Source of the DNA: JAMCRM01 sp035561075
GTDB lineage: Bacteria > Acidobacteriota > Terriglobia > Bryobacterales > Bryobacteraceae
Direction of reading: 5' to 3'
DNA: 64,000 bases
Assembly: GCA_035561075.1 (NCBI GenBank)
Contig: DATMYF010000057.1
Coordinates: 86,498 to 150,497, forward strand
The position numbers were made by a program, and so were the translations under genes. This document shows positions 11,146 to 20,383 of the stretch, one piece after another. The notes under the pieces were generated by a model, which did no database searches, had not been told where the DNA came from, and was given only the letters and a program-made list of their open reading frames with translations. Numbering within the stretch: the stretch's first letter is position 1; the number at the start of each line of letters is the position of its first letter.

Positions 11146-13043
11146 GGGTGTTTCTTTATGTTAGCAGAGCCGCCGGGGAAGCGGCCTTCCCAGCGCAGGC
11201 CAGCACGCCACAAGCGGGGCGCCCCGACGGTCGGGGTGGGGGTGAAACCGGCGTAGTACACGCGTCCCAGCAGGTTTTCAAAGGCCAGGGAGGCCGAAAG
11301 TCCGCCGGCGATCCGCTGCCGCGCCATCACCTGCACGGTGGCGAAACCGGGGAGGCGGAAGAGGTTACGGTCGTCCTCGAACTGCGCCGCGTAGGCCCGG
11401 GCGCCCACCGATGCCATGGTTCCACCGCGCTCCCAGGTCAACTGCGACGACCCTTGCCAGCGCGGCACCTGCGGCACTCGCGCGGCGTCGGCGAAGCTCG
11501 AATCGGCATATAGTGCCGCGCCCTCGGCGCGCCACCGGCGCCATCGCGCGAAGGCTTCCAGTTCCACCCCGCGGGTGAGCGCGGCGGCCGCGTTCCGCCG
11601 CTGTCGCACGATCTGGTTGGGCGAGGTCGAAAGCGTGACATTCGTGATCAGGTCCGACAGCTCGTTTCGGAAAAAGGTGACCCGCGCGCCGTGGCCCTCG
11701 GCGCGGTAGTCGAACCCTAACTCGGCGCCGAAAAGCGTTTCGGCCCGGAGGTCCGGATTGGCCTGAGTGATGGCGTTCCCTACCCGAAACTCGCGGAAAA
11801 GCTCGTTGAGCGTGGGGGCCCGGAAGCCGCGGTACACCGATGCTCTGCCCCGCCACGCGCCACGCCCCACGGTTACCCCCGCATTGGGACTGAAGAAACT
11901 GCCTCCACGCCCGGTGGCCGCCTGGCGCGCGCCGACGAACAGATTCGCAGGGCCAAGGCGCCCCGAACCTTGCGCATATACCCCGTGCTGCAACTGCCGC
12001 CCGCCGCCGGTGCGTTCTCCGGAAGGGGATAGCCGGTCGGTGCTCCAGCCCTCTACGCGATAGACGTCCGCACCGCCCAGCAATCCCCAGCCGCCCGACT
12101 CGCGCCGCCACAGCGCAGCCCCGCCCACGGCCTCAGAGGGCACCGTCTGGCGGAAGGTCAGGCGCTCGGTCGCGCGGTCCGCGGCGATAGCCGAAAAGAT
12201 GCTATGGAAGCGTTCGCGAGTGTGGAAGCCCTGAAGGGAAATCGAGTGCGAACGAATGTCGCGGCTGTAGTGGACGGCGGCGGTGCCGAGCCCTGTGGAG
12301 TTGTTCTGCAGGGCCGTGCCGTTGCGGCGCTCCTCGGCCAGCAGGTTGGCTTTCAGGAACACGCGGCTCGACACGCTCGACCAGTCCAGGCGCGCGGTAC
12401 CGGTAGCGAAGCGGACCCCGGCGCGGCGGTCAATTTCGCCACGGAACGGCTCGGGAATGATGTAGTAGCCGCCGGTGGTGAAACCGCGCCCCCATCCCGA
12501 GACCGCCCATTGCGACCCAACAGCGGAGTACCCGAGGGTCGCATCGTGAGTCTCCAGGTTGCCCGCTTCGTAAGCCGCCGTCAGCCGGCGCGGCTCGGCA
12601 TCCCGGGAGAACAGCGAGACCACCCCGGCCATGGCGCGATCTCCGAAGGCGCTGGCCGGGGTGCCGCGCGCGATCTCTACCCGGCCGGTATCCTCCGGGA
12701 TGAACTGCGTCCAGTAGACCCAGCCGCCGAAGGGATCGTTGGCGGGCACGCCGTCCCACAGCACCAGCGTGCGGCTGGCACCCGAGGATCCCAACCCCCG
12801 CAGCGACACCCCTTGCGTTGTAGGGTGAGCGACCAGGCTCGACGATCGGCGGAAGAGTGAGAACCCGGGTACCTGCCGCAGGCGGTCGTCAAGCTGAACG
12901 CCCGGCGTGGCGGCAAGTTGCGGCTGCCCGATCACCGAGACGTTGGCGGAGGTTTCGGCAGTGACGCGCCCCACCACGGTAATGGAGGTTTCAAGCGGCT
13001 CCGGAGCCTCCTGCCACGCTGCCAGGAGCAGAGGGAAAAGCAT
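11142..13043 (-). CDS. TonB-dependent outer-membrane receptor
   Basis: The 633-residue protein starts with a short hydrophobic signal segment (MLFPLLLAA). A TonB-box-like stretch, ETSITVVGR, lies near residue 17. A plug domain follows: LDDRLRQVPGFSLFRR, GVSLRGLGSSGASRTLVLWDG and VEIARGTPASAFGD. A beta-barrel fills the rest to the C-terminus. I chose the ATG at 13043, which overlaps the DUF58 gene by 53 nt; the 29 upstream residues do not look like a leader. It belongs to the family of vitamin, siderophore and metal-chelate receptors, but the ligand cannot be read from sequence. Its stop overlaps the TTG start of trpC, an unusual partnership. Confidence 0.88.
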   Translation of the reverse strand: MLFPLLLAAWQEAPEPLETSITVVGRVTAETSANVSVIGQPQLAATPGVQLDDRLRQVPGFSLFRRSSSLVAHPTTQGVSLRGLGSSGASRTLVLWDGVPANDPFGGWVYWTQFIPEDTGRVEIARGTPASAFGDRAMAGVVSLFSRDAEPRRLTAAYEAGNLETHDATLGYSAVGSQWAVSGWGRGFTTGGYYIIPEPFRGEIDRRAGVRFATGTARLDWSSVSSRVFLKANLLAEERRNGTALQNNSTGLGTAAVHYSRDIRSHSISLQGFHTRERFHSIFSAIAADRATERLTFRQTVPSEAVGGAALWRRESGGWGLLGGADVYRVEGWSTDRLSPSGERTGGGRQLQHGVYAQGSGRLGPANLFVGARQAATGRGGSFFSPNAGVTVGRGAWRGRASVYRGFRAPTLNELFREFRVGNAITQANPDLRAETLFGAELGFDYRAEGHGARVTFFRNELSDLITNVTLSTSPNQIVRQRRNAAAALTRGVELEAFARWRRWRAEGAALYADSSFADAARVPQVPRWQGSSQLTWERGGTMASVGARAYAAQFEDDRNLFRLPGFATVQVMARQRIAGGLSASLAFENLLGRVYYAGFTPTPTVGAPRLWRAGLRWEGRFPGGSANIKKHP

Positions 13044-14109
13044 CGGGCCCCAGGAAATGAGCACCTTCCCAGCCCTGGTCGCCAAACCGGCCGGGCGACA
13101 GCGAGAGCACGATCTGGTAGGCGGTTTCATCTAGAGGCGGACCCGGCGCCTTGCCCGCCAGCGGGTAAACCAGAGCAAGGTATTTCAGGATGGTGTAGAT
13201 ATCGGCCTCCTCCGGTACCCGGAGTGCAAAATCCTGGGCGCGGAAGGATATGGCGGTGCCCTTGGCCGAAAGATTCCAGGCCAGGTACGCGCAGCAACTC
13301 ACGGCGCGCTCGAACCACTCCTCGCGGTCGGCGGGCACATCGCGATCGAGGAACATCTCCACCCGTGTATCCTGCTCGCGCGCAAACTCCCTCACCTGGA
13401 GCGCCCCGGTGTGGGCGGTGGCTTTCCAGTCCACATGGCGCGCGCTCTCGAAGGCCTGGTAGGGCCGTATGCGATAGAAATCCCGCCCCAGCCCGCGGTA
13501 GTGCGATTCGATCTCGCCGCCCAGGTCCCGGAGCAACTGCTCGAAGCCCGGCTGCGGATCCACGGAGGGGTACACCACCATCTCTCGGCGCAGGGTGACG
13601 CGTTCCGATTTTTCGAGGAAGCCGAATGGGAAGCGCGTCGAAAACGCGAAGCTGTTCTGCCTGTAGGCACCACGGCGCGCGAACCGGACCTCCACGGTCT
13701 CTTCGAGTGTGGCGCCCCCCGGGATCACCGGGAAGTACACGGCCGAAACCAGCGGCGAGGGATGCCCGCCCCCCAATCCCACCACCTGAATGGAAAATGA
13801 CGGCATCCACCCTTTCGTGTTGCGCACGTAGAGTTTGGCGGGTACGGTCCGGCCCGCGGAGACGTGCTCCGGAACCAGGAAGTCCATCTCCAGGCCCGCC
13901 AGGCATAGCCGGCTCACGAAGCCCGAAATCAGCATCGTGGAAAGCATGGCGGCCAGGATGAGGAACAGCAGGTTGTTGGCTGACACTACGGCCGCGGCGC
14001 CCACCGCCAGCACCGCGAGAGTGAACATCACGCCATTGCGCGTTACCCTGTAGCGCAGGCGCCGCGCAAGGGCGGCCCGGAACTTTCGCAGGCGAACCTT
14101 CATCGGCAA
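12991..14109 (-). CDS. DUF58 domain membrane protein
   Basis: This 372-residue protein has two adjacent transmembrane helices (about residues 27-65), then an extracytoplasmic beta-rich part. The DUF58 core is marked by the YQAFESARHVDWKATA block (near 220) and a VWA-like segment with VEMFLDRDVP. DUF58 genes usually sit beside a MoxR-type AAA ATPase and transglutaminase genes. None is next to it here. Function is not established. Its 3' end overlaps the receptor gene by 53 nt. Met3 at 14103 is an alternative start. Confidence 0.85.
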   Translation of the reverse strand: MPMKVRLRKFRAALARRLRYRVTRNGVMFTLAVLAVGAAAVVSANNLLFLILAAMLSTMLISGFVSRLCLAGLEMDFLVPEHVSAGRTVPAKLYVRNTKGWMPSFSIQVVGLGGGHPSPLVSAVYFPVIPGGATLEETVEVRFARRGAYRQNSFAFSTRFPFGFLEKSERVTLRREMVVYPSVDPQPGFEQLLRDLGGEIESHYRGLGRDFYRIRPYQAFESARHVDWKATAHTGALQVREFAREQDTRVEMFLDRDVPADREEWFERAVSCCAYLAWNLSAKGTAISFRAQDFALRVPEEADIYTILKYLALVYPLAGKAPGPPLDETAYQIVLSLSPGRFGDQGWEGAHFLGPDAFPSAPGSVAGGSGAA

Positions 14110-14145
14110 CCGGATCCCTCTCCTGACTTTCGCACACGCCGGGCA

Positions 14146-15957
14146 TCACCGCACCGGCACGTTGCGCGTAGGGCTGGCAGCACCGCCGGTTTCAACAGCC
14201 AGGGCGGCGTTGCCGGAGGGAGCGCCGGCGGGCATCCGGATATTGATCTGGAACAGGCCCACAAAGTCCGGCGCCAGTCCGGCAAAAAGCACATCGGCGG
14301 GAACGCCTCCAACGGTTACCCGAGGGGTGATGGCGGCAACCGCCGACGGATCGCGCGGACTCGCCGCGCCCGTAGCCGGCGGATTCGTGACAGCGCCGAG
14401 ACCGGTGGCGTAGAAATAGACCAATTCACCGGCAATAAGCGGCTCAGCGGCCGTCACCAGGCGGTTGCCGTCGACTCGCACCACAATCGCGTTCGTCCCG
14501 TCGGCGGAAAACACTCCAGGCTGCGCGGCTACAAGCGGCGCTTCAAATGCCGCGGTGGCTACGGTACCCCGGCGCACCACGATGGAAGCGCGCTCCGCAC
14601 CAGCCGCTTCGAATGGCACCTGGAAATTGATCTGCTCCCCGGATGCCGTCCGTGCGACGGCGTAGAGCGGCGCCGCGCGCCCGTTCACGGTCACAGCCAC
14701 GCCCCCCAGCGCGGCAGGCAGCGGAACCGACGGCGCGGCCGCGATGCCATCCTGGTCTATCACCCCCGTTACGAATACCGTCCCGATCGACCCCGCCACC
14801 AAGCCCGGGGCGAAGCTGGCCGCGTTTACGGCGGAGAGTACGGAAGGTCCGGCTGCGCTGGGAGGAGCGGCCAGCCGGTAGACGCTTCCGGCGCCGGTTC
14901 CGACGTAGATTTCGCCGCTAGAGTCCTCACCGAACGTGGTCACGCCTTCGCTAACACGCAACAGCGTCTGGTTGACCCAGCGGTCGCCGTCGCGCCGCAG
15001 TCCCCAGATCGTGCCGGTACAGTAGTCACCGTAAAGGTACTGCCCCTTTAGAGCCGGCAAGTCGCTTCCCCGGTAGACAAACCCTCCGCTCGCCGAGCAG
15101 CCTTCCGAGCGCCCGTATTCGATTACCGGCAGAGTGTAGGCGGCGAGGTTGCAGCCGGGCAGGAAGCACTGCAAGCCCTCCGTCGGGTTCCAGCCGTAGT
15201 TCTGTCCGCCGCGGCCGGCGGGTTGAAAGTTGATCTCTTCGGCGCGGTTCTGGCCCACATCGGCGATCCACTGGTCTCCGGTTTCGCGATCGAAGGAGAA
15301 GCGCCACGGGTTACGCAGGCCCAATGCCCAAATGGCCGGTTCGTAAAGGGGATTATTGGCGAACGGATTGTCGGCCGGGATGCGGAATTGCGAAAGGTCC
15401 GACTCGGAATCGTAGCGCAGTAGCTTGCCGAGCAGCGAGCGCGGGTTCTGGGCATTGTTCTGCGGGTCGCCGGCACTGCCGCCGTCTCCCATCCCGATAT
15501 AGAGGTAACCGTCGGGACCGAAGCGGATCTGGCCGCCGTTGTGATTGGCGAAGGGCTGCTGGATTTTGAGGAGTACGGCCTCGCTGGCGGGGTCGGCGCG
15601 GTTCGGGGACTGGGTGACACGGTAGCGCGCAATGGTGGTATCGCCCTGCCGGTCCGTATAGTTCACGTAGAAATACTGCTTGGTAGCGAAGCCCGGAGGG
15701 AACGCCAGCCCCAGCAGTCCGCGCTCGCCACCGGACGCCACCCTGGCGCTGATGTCCAGAAACGGTTCCGCCAGCAATGCTCCGCCCTCGATCACTCGGA
15801 TGCGGCCCACCCGTTCCATCACGAACAGGCGCGCATCACCGCGCGGCTGCTGGATATCGGTAATCACGTCCGGCAGCTTGGCGATTTCCCTCAGTTCCAC
15901 CTGAGGCGTCTGCGCGGACGCCACCACGGCCATTACGAGCCCCAAGACCGCCCTCAT
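14146..15957 (-). CDS. Secreted PQQ-type glucose/sorbosone dehydrogenase with Solibacter C-terminal domain
   Basis: The 603-residue protein has a signal peptide ending near residue 16. A six-bladed propeller follows (about 20-365) with glucose/sorbosone dehydrogenase motifs: ANHNGGQIRFGPDGYLYIG (catalytic-base candidate H139), GLRNPWRFSFD and DVGQNRAEEIN. The C-terminal 230 residues form the extension typical of Solibacter secreted proteins (starts near VLSAVNAASF, with GEQINFQVPF). It probably oxidises sugars outside the inner membrane. I chose ATG 15957 because it gives a signal peptide; the frame stays open far upstream antisense to the permease. It lies 36 nt before the DUF58 gene and may head that transcript. 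Confidence 0.88.
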   Translation of the reverse strand: MRAVLGLVMAVVASAQTPQVELREIAKLPDVITDIQQPRGDARLFVMERVGRIRVIEGGALLAEPFLDISARVASGGERGLLGLAFPPGFATKQYFYVNYTDRQGDTTIARYRVTQSPNRADPASEAVLLKIQQPFANHNGGQIRFGPDGYLYIGMGDGGSAGDPQNNAQNPRSLLGKLLRYDSESDLSQFRIPADNPFANNPLYEPAIWALGLRNPWRFSFDRETGDQWIADVGQNRAEEINFQPAGRGGQNYGWNPTEGLQCFLPGCNLAAYTLPVIEYGRSEGCSASGGFVYRGSDLPALKGQYLYGDYCTGTIWGLRRDGDRWVNQTLLRVSEGVTTFGEDSSGEIYVGTGAGSVYRLAAPPSAAGPSVLSAVNAASFAPGLVAGSIGTVFVTGVIDQDGIAAAPSVPLPAALGGVAVTVNGRAAPLYAVARTASGEQINFQVPFEAAGAERASIVVRRGTVATAAFEAPLVAAQPGVFSADGTNAIVVRVDGNRLVTAAEPLIAGELVYFYATGLGAVTNPPATGAASPRDPSAVAAITPRVTVGGVPADVLFAGLAPDFVGLFQINIRMPAGAPSGNAALAVETGGAASPTRNVPVR

Positions 15958-16062
15958 TTTTCTCCCAACCCCTGTTCTGTCCGGAGTATAGCAGCCCTGC
16001 CACGGGCCACCGCCGGGCAAATGTGCGGCGCCGCCCAACTCTGTGTGACAATCGAGACTTCG

Positions 16063-17418
16063 ATGCAAACCGCGAGCGAAAACCCCGGTACCGGAAAACC
16101 GCAACTCCGGAGAGCCCTGGGACTTTGGGATCTTGTTTTCTACGGCATTGTTCTGATCCAACCCACCGCGCCCCTGCCGATCTTTGGCGTGATCAGCCAG
16201 GAGGCGCGCGGTCACGTAGTGACCACGATTCTGATCGGCATGTGCGCGATGCTGTTCACGGCCATCAGCTACGGCCGCATGGCGCGCGCCTACCCCAGCG
16301 CCGGCTCGGCCTACACCTACGTCGGCCGCGAGATCCACTCCGGGCTGGGCTTCGTCACCGGGTGGAGCATGGCGGCGGACTACATGATCAACCCCATCAT
16401 CTGCACCATCTGGTGCAGCAAGGCCGCGGCCAACATCGCACCGGACATCCCGTACGCCATGTGGGCGGTATTCTTCGCCTCGCTCTTCACCATCCTGAAC
16501 CTCCGCGGCATTCGAGCCAGCGCCCGCACAAACGAGATTCTGGTGGTAGTGATGGGGGTGGTGCTGCTGGGCTACTTCTTTTCCGCGGCGCGCTACCTGT
16601 TGGGGATGCCGTCGCTCACCGTGGCGGACTTCACCCGGCCGTTCTACAACCCCGATACGTTCTCGCTCGGCGCCATCTCCACCGGCACCTCCATCGCGGT
16701 CCTGACGTACATCGGCTTCGACGGCATCTCGACGCTCTCGGAGGAGGTGAAGAACCCGCGCCGCAACATTCTTTACGCCACCGTGCTGACATGCCTCATC
16801 ACGGGAATTCTGGCGAGCGTGGAGGTCTACTCGGCGCAACTCGTCTGGCCGGACTTTCGCAGCTACCCCGACGTGGACACCGCCTTCGTGCACGTGGCCG
16901 GGCGGGTGGGCGGCGTCATTCTGTTCCAGATCGTGAATGCCACCCTGCTGGTGGCCACCATCGGTTCCGGCAGCGGCGCGCAACTCGGCGCCGCGCGACT
17001 GCTCTTCGGCATGGGGCGCGACAATACGATTCCCAAGCGCTTCTTCGGCGCGGTGGATGAGAAGACCGGCGTTCCGCGCAACAACGTCCTGTTCACCGGC
17101 GCCGTGGCGCTCATAGGCGCATTCCTGATGAGCTACCAGTTGGGCGCTGAGTTGCTCAATTTCGGGGCCTTCATCGCCTTCATGGGAGTGAACGCCGCGG
17201 CGCTCCTTCACTATTACGTGCGCCAAAACGAGAAGAAACTGATGAACCTTCTGCCGCCCGCGGCCGGTTTCCTCATCTGCTTCTACATCTGGCTGAGCCT
17301 GCGGACCCCGGCCAAGATCGCCGGATTCATCTGGCTGGCAATCGGGATCGCTTACGCCGCCTGGAAAACGGGCGGGTTCCGGCGGGCCATCGTCTTTTCC
17401 GAACCCCCGCCCGAATGA
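16063..17418 (+). CDS. APC-family amino acid permease
   Basis: The 451-residue protein has about 12 hydrophobic helices and APC-superfamily features: an N-terminal block LRRALGLWDLVFYGIVLIQP, a glycine-rich first helix, the ARAYPSAGSAYTYVGREI segment and GFDGISTLSEEVKNPRR after the sixth helix. It should carry amino acids or amines across the inner membrane. I chose the ATG at 16063; an in-frame ATG at 16021 would add 14 poorly fitting residues. Substrate is unknown. The DUF1080 gene starts 1 nt after its stop, so the two are probably co-transcribed. Confidence 0.9.
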   Translation: MQTASENPGTGKPQLRRALGLWDLVFYGIVLIQPTAPLPIFGVISQEARGHVVTTILIGMCAMLFTAISYGRMARAYPSAGSAYTYVGREIHSGLGFVTGWSMAADYMINPIICTIWCSKAAANIAPDIPYAMWAVFFASLFTILNLRGIRASARTNEILVVVMGVVLLGYFFSAARYLLGMPSLTVADFTRPFYNPDTFSLGAISTGTSIAVLTYIGFDGISTLSEEVKNPRRNILYATVLTCLITGILASVEVYSAQLVWPDFRSYPDVDTAFVHVAGRVGGVILFQIVNATLLVATIGSGSGAQLGAARLLFGMGRDNTIPKRFFGAVDEKTGVPRNNVLFTGAVALIGAFLMSYQLGAELLNFGAFIAFMGVNAAALLHYYVRQNEKKLMNLLPPAAGFLICFYIWLSLRTPAKIAGFIWLAIGIAYAAWKTGGFRRAIVFSEPPPE

Positions 17419-17419
17419 G

Positions 17420-18049
17420 ATGATAACGACTATGCGGATTCTCGCAGCCTGCTTATTGCTTGCCGGCATGTGCCACGCCGGAGAGTGGAAACAGCTCTTC
17501 AACGGCAAGGATCTCACCGGGTGGGAGATGGTCGGCCCCGGCCGCTTCGTCATTGAAGGCGGCCTGATGAAGACCGAGGGCGGCATGGGCCTGCTCTATT
17601 ACAAGGGCAGGAAGTTCGGCAACACGACCATCCGGGTGGTCTTTAAGACGGCCTCCGAACGCGCCAACTCCGGCGTCATCATCCGGCTGCCCGAGCCGCC
17701 CCCGGATCCCTGGTACGGCGTCCATAACGGCTATGAGGTGCAGATCGACGCCGCCGGAGATGAATGGCACTCTACCGGAGCCATCTACTCCCTGAGCAAG
17801 GTCACCAAGCGCAACCAGAAGCCCGCGGGCGAGTGGAACACCATGGAGATCACGCTCAAGGGCAATCTGACCTCCATCAAGCTGAATGGCGAACTGGTGA
17901 ACGAGTTCCGCGGCGACCAGCCCGTCCCGCCGCGCAAGGCATGGTACGAGCCGGTGCGCGGGCCGCGCGCGGACGTGGGCTACATCGGGCTGCAGAATCA
18001 CGACCCGCGCTCGGTGGTCTACTTCAAAGAAGTCAGCGTGCTGGAGTAG
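17420..18049 (+). CDS. Secreted DUF1080 (3-keto-disaccharide hydrolase-like) protein
   Basis: This 209-residue protein has a signal peptide (about residues 1-20) and a single concanavalin-like DUF1080 domain. Family motifs include LFNGKDLTGWE near the N-terminus, NSGVIIRLP, NGYEVQIDA and the closing GYIGLQNHD followed by YFKEV. Some members hydrolyse 3-keto-glycosides, and many sit in sugar-degradation clusters. The neighbouring lyase and GH42 genes fit a role in plant-polysaccharide use. Met5 at 17432 is an alternative start. Its end overlaps the convergent lyase gene by 17 nt. Confidence 0.87.
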   Translation: MITTMRILAACLLLAGMCHAGEWKQLFNGKDLTGWEMVGPGRFVIEGGLMKTEGGMGLLYYKGRKFGNTTIRVVFKTASERANSGVIIRLPEPPPDPWYGVHNGYEVQIDAAGDEWHSTGAIYSLSKVTKRNQKPAGEWNTMEITLKGNLTSIKLNGELVNEFRGDQPVPPRKAWYEPVRGPRADVGYIGLQNHDPRSVVYFKEVSVLE

Positions 18050-20378
18050 GCTGCCACTCGAAGTACGACGCGTAGCCGCCGCCCATGTTGCGCGCCAGCC
18101 ATAAACGGTACTCGCGGTCGGCAGTGCGGGTGACCTCGCGCGTTTCCGCCGGCTCGATATTCGAGAGCACCACGACTTTGCCGTCCGCCATGCAGACGAT
18201 CTCGTCGCGGTAGTCGCCGGCAAGGTCCGCAACCATAGTGCAGCTTCCCTTCCCTAATTCGTTGGGCCGCACGCCCGCGAGCGGCGTCACCGCCTTGCCA
18301 TCAAACCGCCCCACCTGGGTTGCGTCGCCGTTCATGAGGTCCCGCACTTTACCGCCCGTCCAGTTCACCGGCCGCCAGCCACGTGGGAACGGGTTCATGA
18401 TGATCTTTCCGTCCGCCGCGAACAGCACCAGGTCCTCGCCCGTATGGCCATCGCGATTGGTCAGCATCTCCATGCCCGGCGAGCGTTCCCAGATATCTGA
18501 CGCCCAGCCGGTGTGCGCGTGCACCCATCGCGGGTCGTCCTCGCGATTCACCTTCCAGATCACCTTGCCGGACTTGGCATCCACCACGTAAGCGCCCGCA
18601 TGCATCCCGCTTTCCACGGCGAAATAGACCTGCCGTTCCTTCGTGCCGGGCAGGATGCGCTTCACCGCCACGATATCCGGATGCAGCCGATAGATGGACC
18701 ACCGCATGGTGCCATCCGGGTTCAGCAGGGTCGTGCCGTTGAAGACCTCGTCGCGGCCGTCGCCGTCCACGTCGGCGATATCGACGTGGTGCGACCCGCT
18801 GCCGTTGGTCTCCCCGAAGCTGCGGTACTGCCATAGCTTTTTCAACTCGCCATCGTAGGCATCGTAAATCTCGTTCTCGTAGAGGCCCGTCTGGGTCACG
18901 ATGGCGGGGGTCTTCCCGTTCAGGTAGGCGACGGACATGTGGACCCGTGTGGACGATTTCCCGAAGTCCGTCTCCATCGGAGTCCAGAGTGTCTTCCGGC
19001 GCACCCGGCCGGTCCCACCGTCGAGGATCGCCAGGTAGAGCTGATCGCCTTCCTGGATCTGCGCGAGCACCTCGGCGCTGCCGTCGCCGTCCATATCGTA
19101 GAGCAGCACCGGGACGTTGTTGGCGTTGCCGAAGCAGTGGTCGTGGTAGACCAGGGGGCGACGCCAGAGGCTGCGGCCGTCGGCGTTAAAACCTTCGAGC
19201 TCCACGGGGACACCGGGGTCACGCGACATCTCGCGGATGCCGTTATCAAGGCGCACGACGGCATCCAGACGGCCGTCGCCATTGAGGTCCCCGAAGACCG
19301 GCATTATGCCGCCCTGCTTTACGGTCGGCTCGAACACCGCGATCACATTGCTGCGTTCGGCGGCGGGCTCGACGGCGGCCCACTCCGAAGGCGGCCCTTC
19401 TTTGTTGCCCTCCACCGCGCGCACCCGATAATAGACGCGCTGCCTGCCCGGCGCACGGTCCACATAGTTGGTGGAATCGCGAACGGGCTCCGCCGTGATG
19501 CGTTCCCCCGCCACATCGCGGCGCGAAGCGCGGTAAATATGGAACGCCGCGCCGGCGGCATCGCCCGGTAACCACTGCCAAGCGAGGTAGACGCTCCCGC
19601 CGCCCATGTTAACAGCGATTACGCGCCGCGGCTGCCGCTGGAAGCCGGTCTGGCCCGCGGGCTCGCGCACCGGACGGAAGCCGAAATCGGGGTGCCGGAT
19701 TCCCGAGGACGCCGCGCCCCGCACCCCGCACCGCAGGTAAGGCTCCGTGCGCGCCCATGAGCCGCCCGCCAGCCCGCTCTCCATCGACGTTGCCGAATCC
19801 ACGCGGTAACGGAAGCGCGCGATCGCCGGGTCCGGATAGCTGTCCACCATCTGCCACACGTTCCCGGCCATATCGAACAGCCCGTACGGATTCGCGGCGT
19901 GGCGCTTCACCGGCTCCAGGAACGTGCGCCACCCGTCGAAAGATCGGTCGCCCGAAACATCGTAGTTCGCCTTGCCGGTGGGAGCGTCATCGCCCCACGG
20001 GTATTTCGTCTCCGCCCGCCCGCCGCGCGCGGCATATTCGAATTCCGCCAGGGTGGGCAGCCGATAGACGCGGCCTTCCTGCGCGCTGCGCCACTTCAGG
20101 TAGGCCGCCGCATCGTAGCGGTTGACGAAGATCACCGGGTGATTCTCCATTCCCGCGGGGATGCGTCCGCCCACCCAGTGCTGCGGCGCCGGGTGGCCGC
20201 TGGCCTCGATGAACAGCCTATACTCCGCGTTGGTGAGCGGATGGTCGAGCATTTCAAAGTCATCCACCCGGGAGGCGGGTGTGCCGGCGCGATGCAACCC
20301 GCCCTTTACCAGGACGAAGTCGTCCGCCGCGACGGCGGCGCCCGCAATCAGCAGTGAAAGCAGCACAAGGTTTCGCAT
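18033..20378 (-). CDS. Fusion of FGE/SUMF1-like domain with PL11-type rhamnogalacturonan lyase
   Basis: This 781-residue secreted protein has a signal peptide (about 1-18). An FGE-sulfatase domain follows (about 20-238; YRLPTLAEFEYAARGG, YGLFDMAGNVWQMVDSYP, GFRPVRE), then a fibronectin-like module (about 250-345), then a beta-propeller with Asp-rich calcium-type repeats (FGDLNGDGRLDAVVR, YDMDGDGSAEV, IADVDGDGRDEV). The fibronectin-plus-propeller part matches the layout of PL11 rhamnogalacturonan lyases. By my alignment the two catalytic cysteines of true formylglycine-generating enzymes are replaced by Arg and Leu, so the first domain may bind sugar rather than modify sulfatases. I chose ATG 20378 for its signal peptide. 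Confidence 0.8.
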   Translation of the reverse strand: MRNLVLLSLLIAGAAVAADDFVLVKGGLHRAGTPASRVDDFEMLDHPLTNAEYRLFIEASGHPAPQHWVGGRIPAGMENHPVIFVNRYDAAAYLKWRSAQEGRVYRLPTLAEFEYAARGGRAETKYPWGDDAPTGKANYDVSGDRSFDGWRTFLEPVKRHAANPYGLFDMAGNVWQMVDSYPDPAIARFRYRVDSATSMESGLAGGSWARTEPYLRCGVRGAASSGIRHPDFGFRPVREPAGQTGFQRQPRRVIAVNMGGGSVYLAWQWLPGDAAGAAFHIYRASRRDVAGERITAEPVRDSTNYVDRAPGRQRVYYRVRAVEGNKEGPPSEWAAVEPAAERSNVIAVFEPTVKQGGIMPVFGDLNGDGRLDAVVRLDNGIREMSRDPGVPVELEGFNADGRSLWRRPLVYHDHCFGNANNVPVLLYDMDGDGSAEVLAQIQEGDQLYLAILDGGTGRVRRKTLWTPMETDFGKSSTRVHMSVAYLNGKTPAIVTQTGLYENEIYDAYDGELKKLWQYRSFGETNGSGSHHVDIADVDGDGRDEVFNGTTLLNPDGTMRWSIYRLHPDIVAVKRILPGTKERQVYFAVESGMHAGAYVVDAKSGKVIWKVNREDDPRWVHAHTGWASDIWERSPGMEMLTNRDGHTGEDLVLFAADGKIIMNPFPRGWRPVNWTGGKVRDLMNGDATQVGRFDGKAVTPLAGVRPNELGKGSCTMVADLAGDYRDEIVCMADGKVVVLSNIEPAETREVTRTADREYRLWLARNMGGGYASYFEWQPTPAR

Positions 20379-20383
20379 GATGG

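Noticed and set aside
15958..17586. Upstream extension of the sugar dehydrogenase frame
   Set aside because: It runs antisense to the permease and has no family content; the signal peptide at 15957 marks the start.
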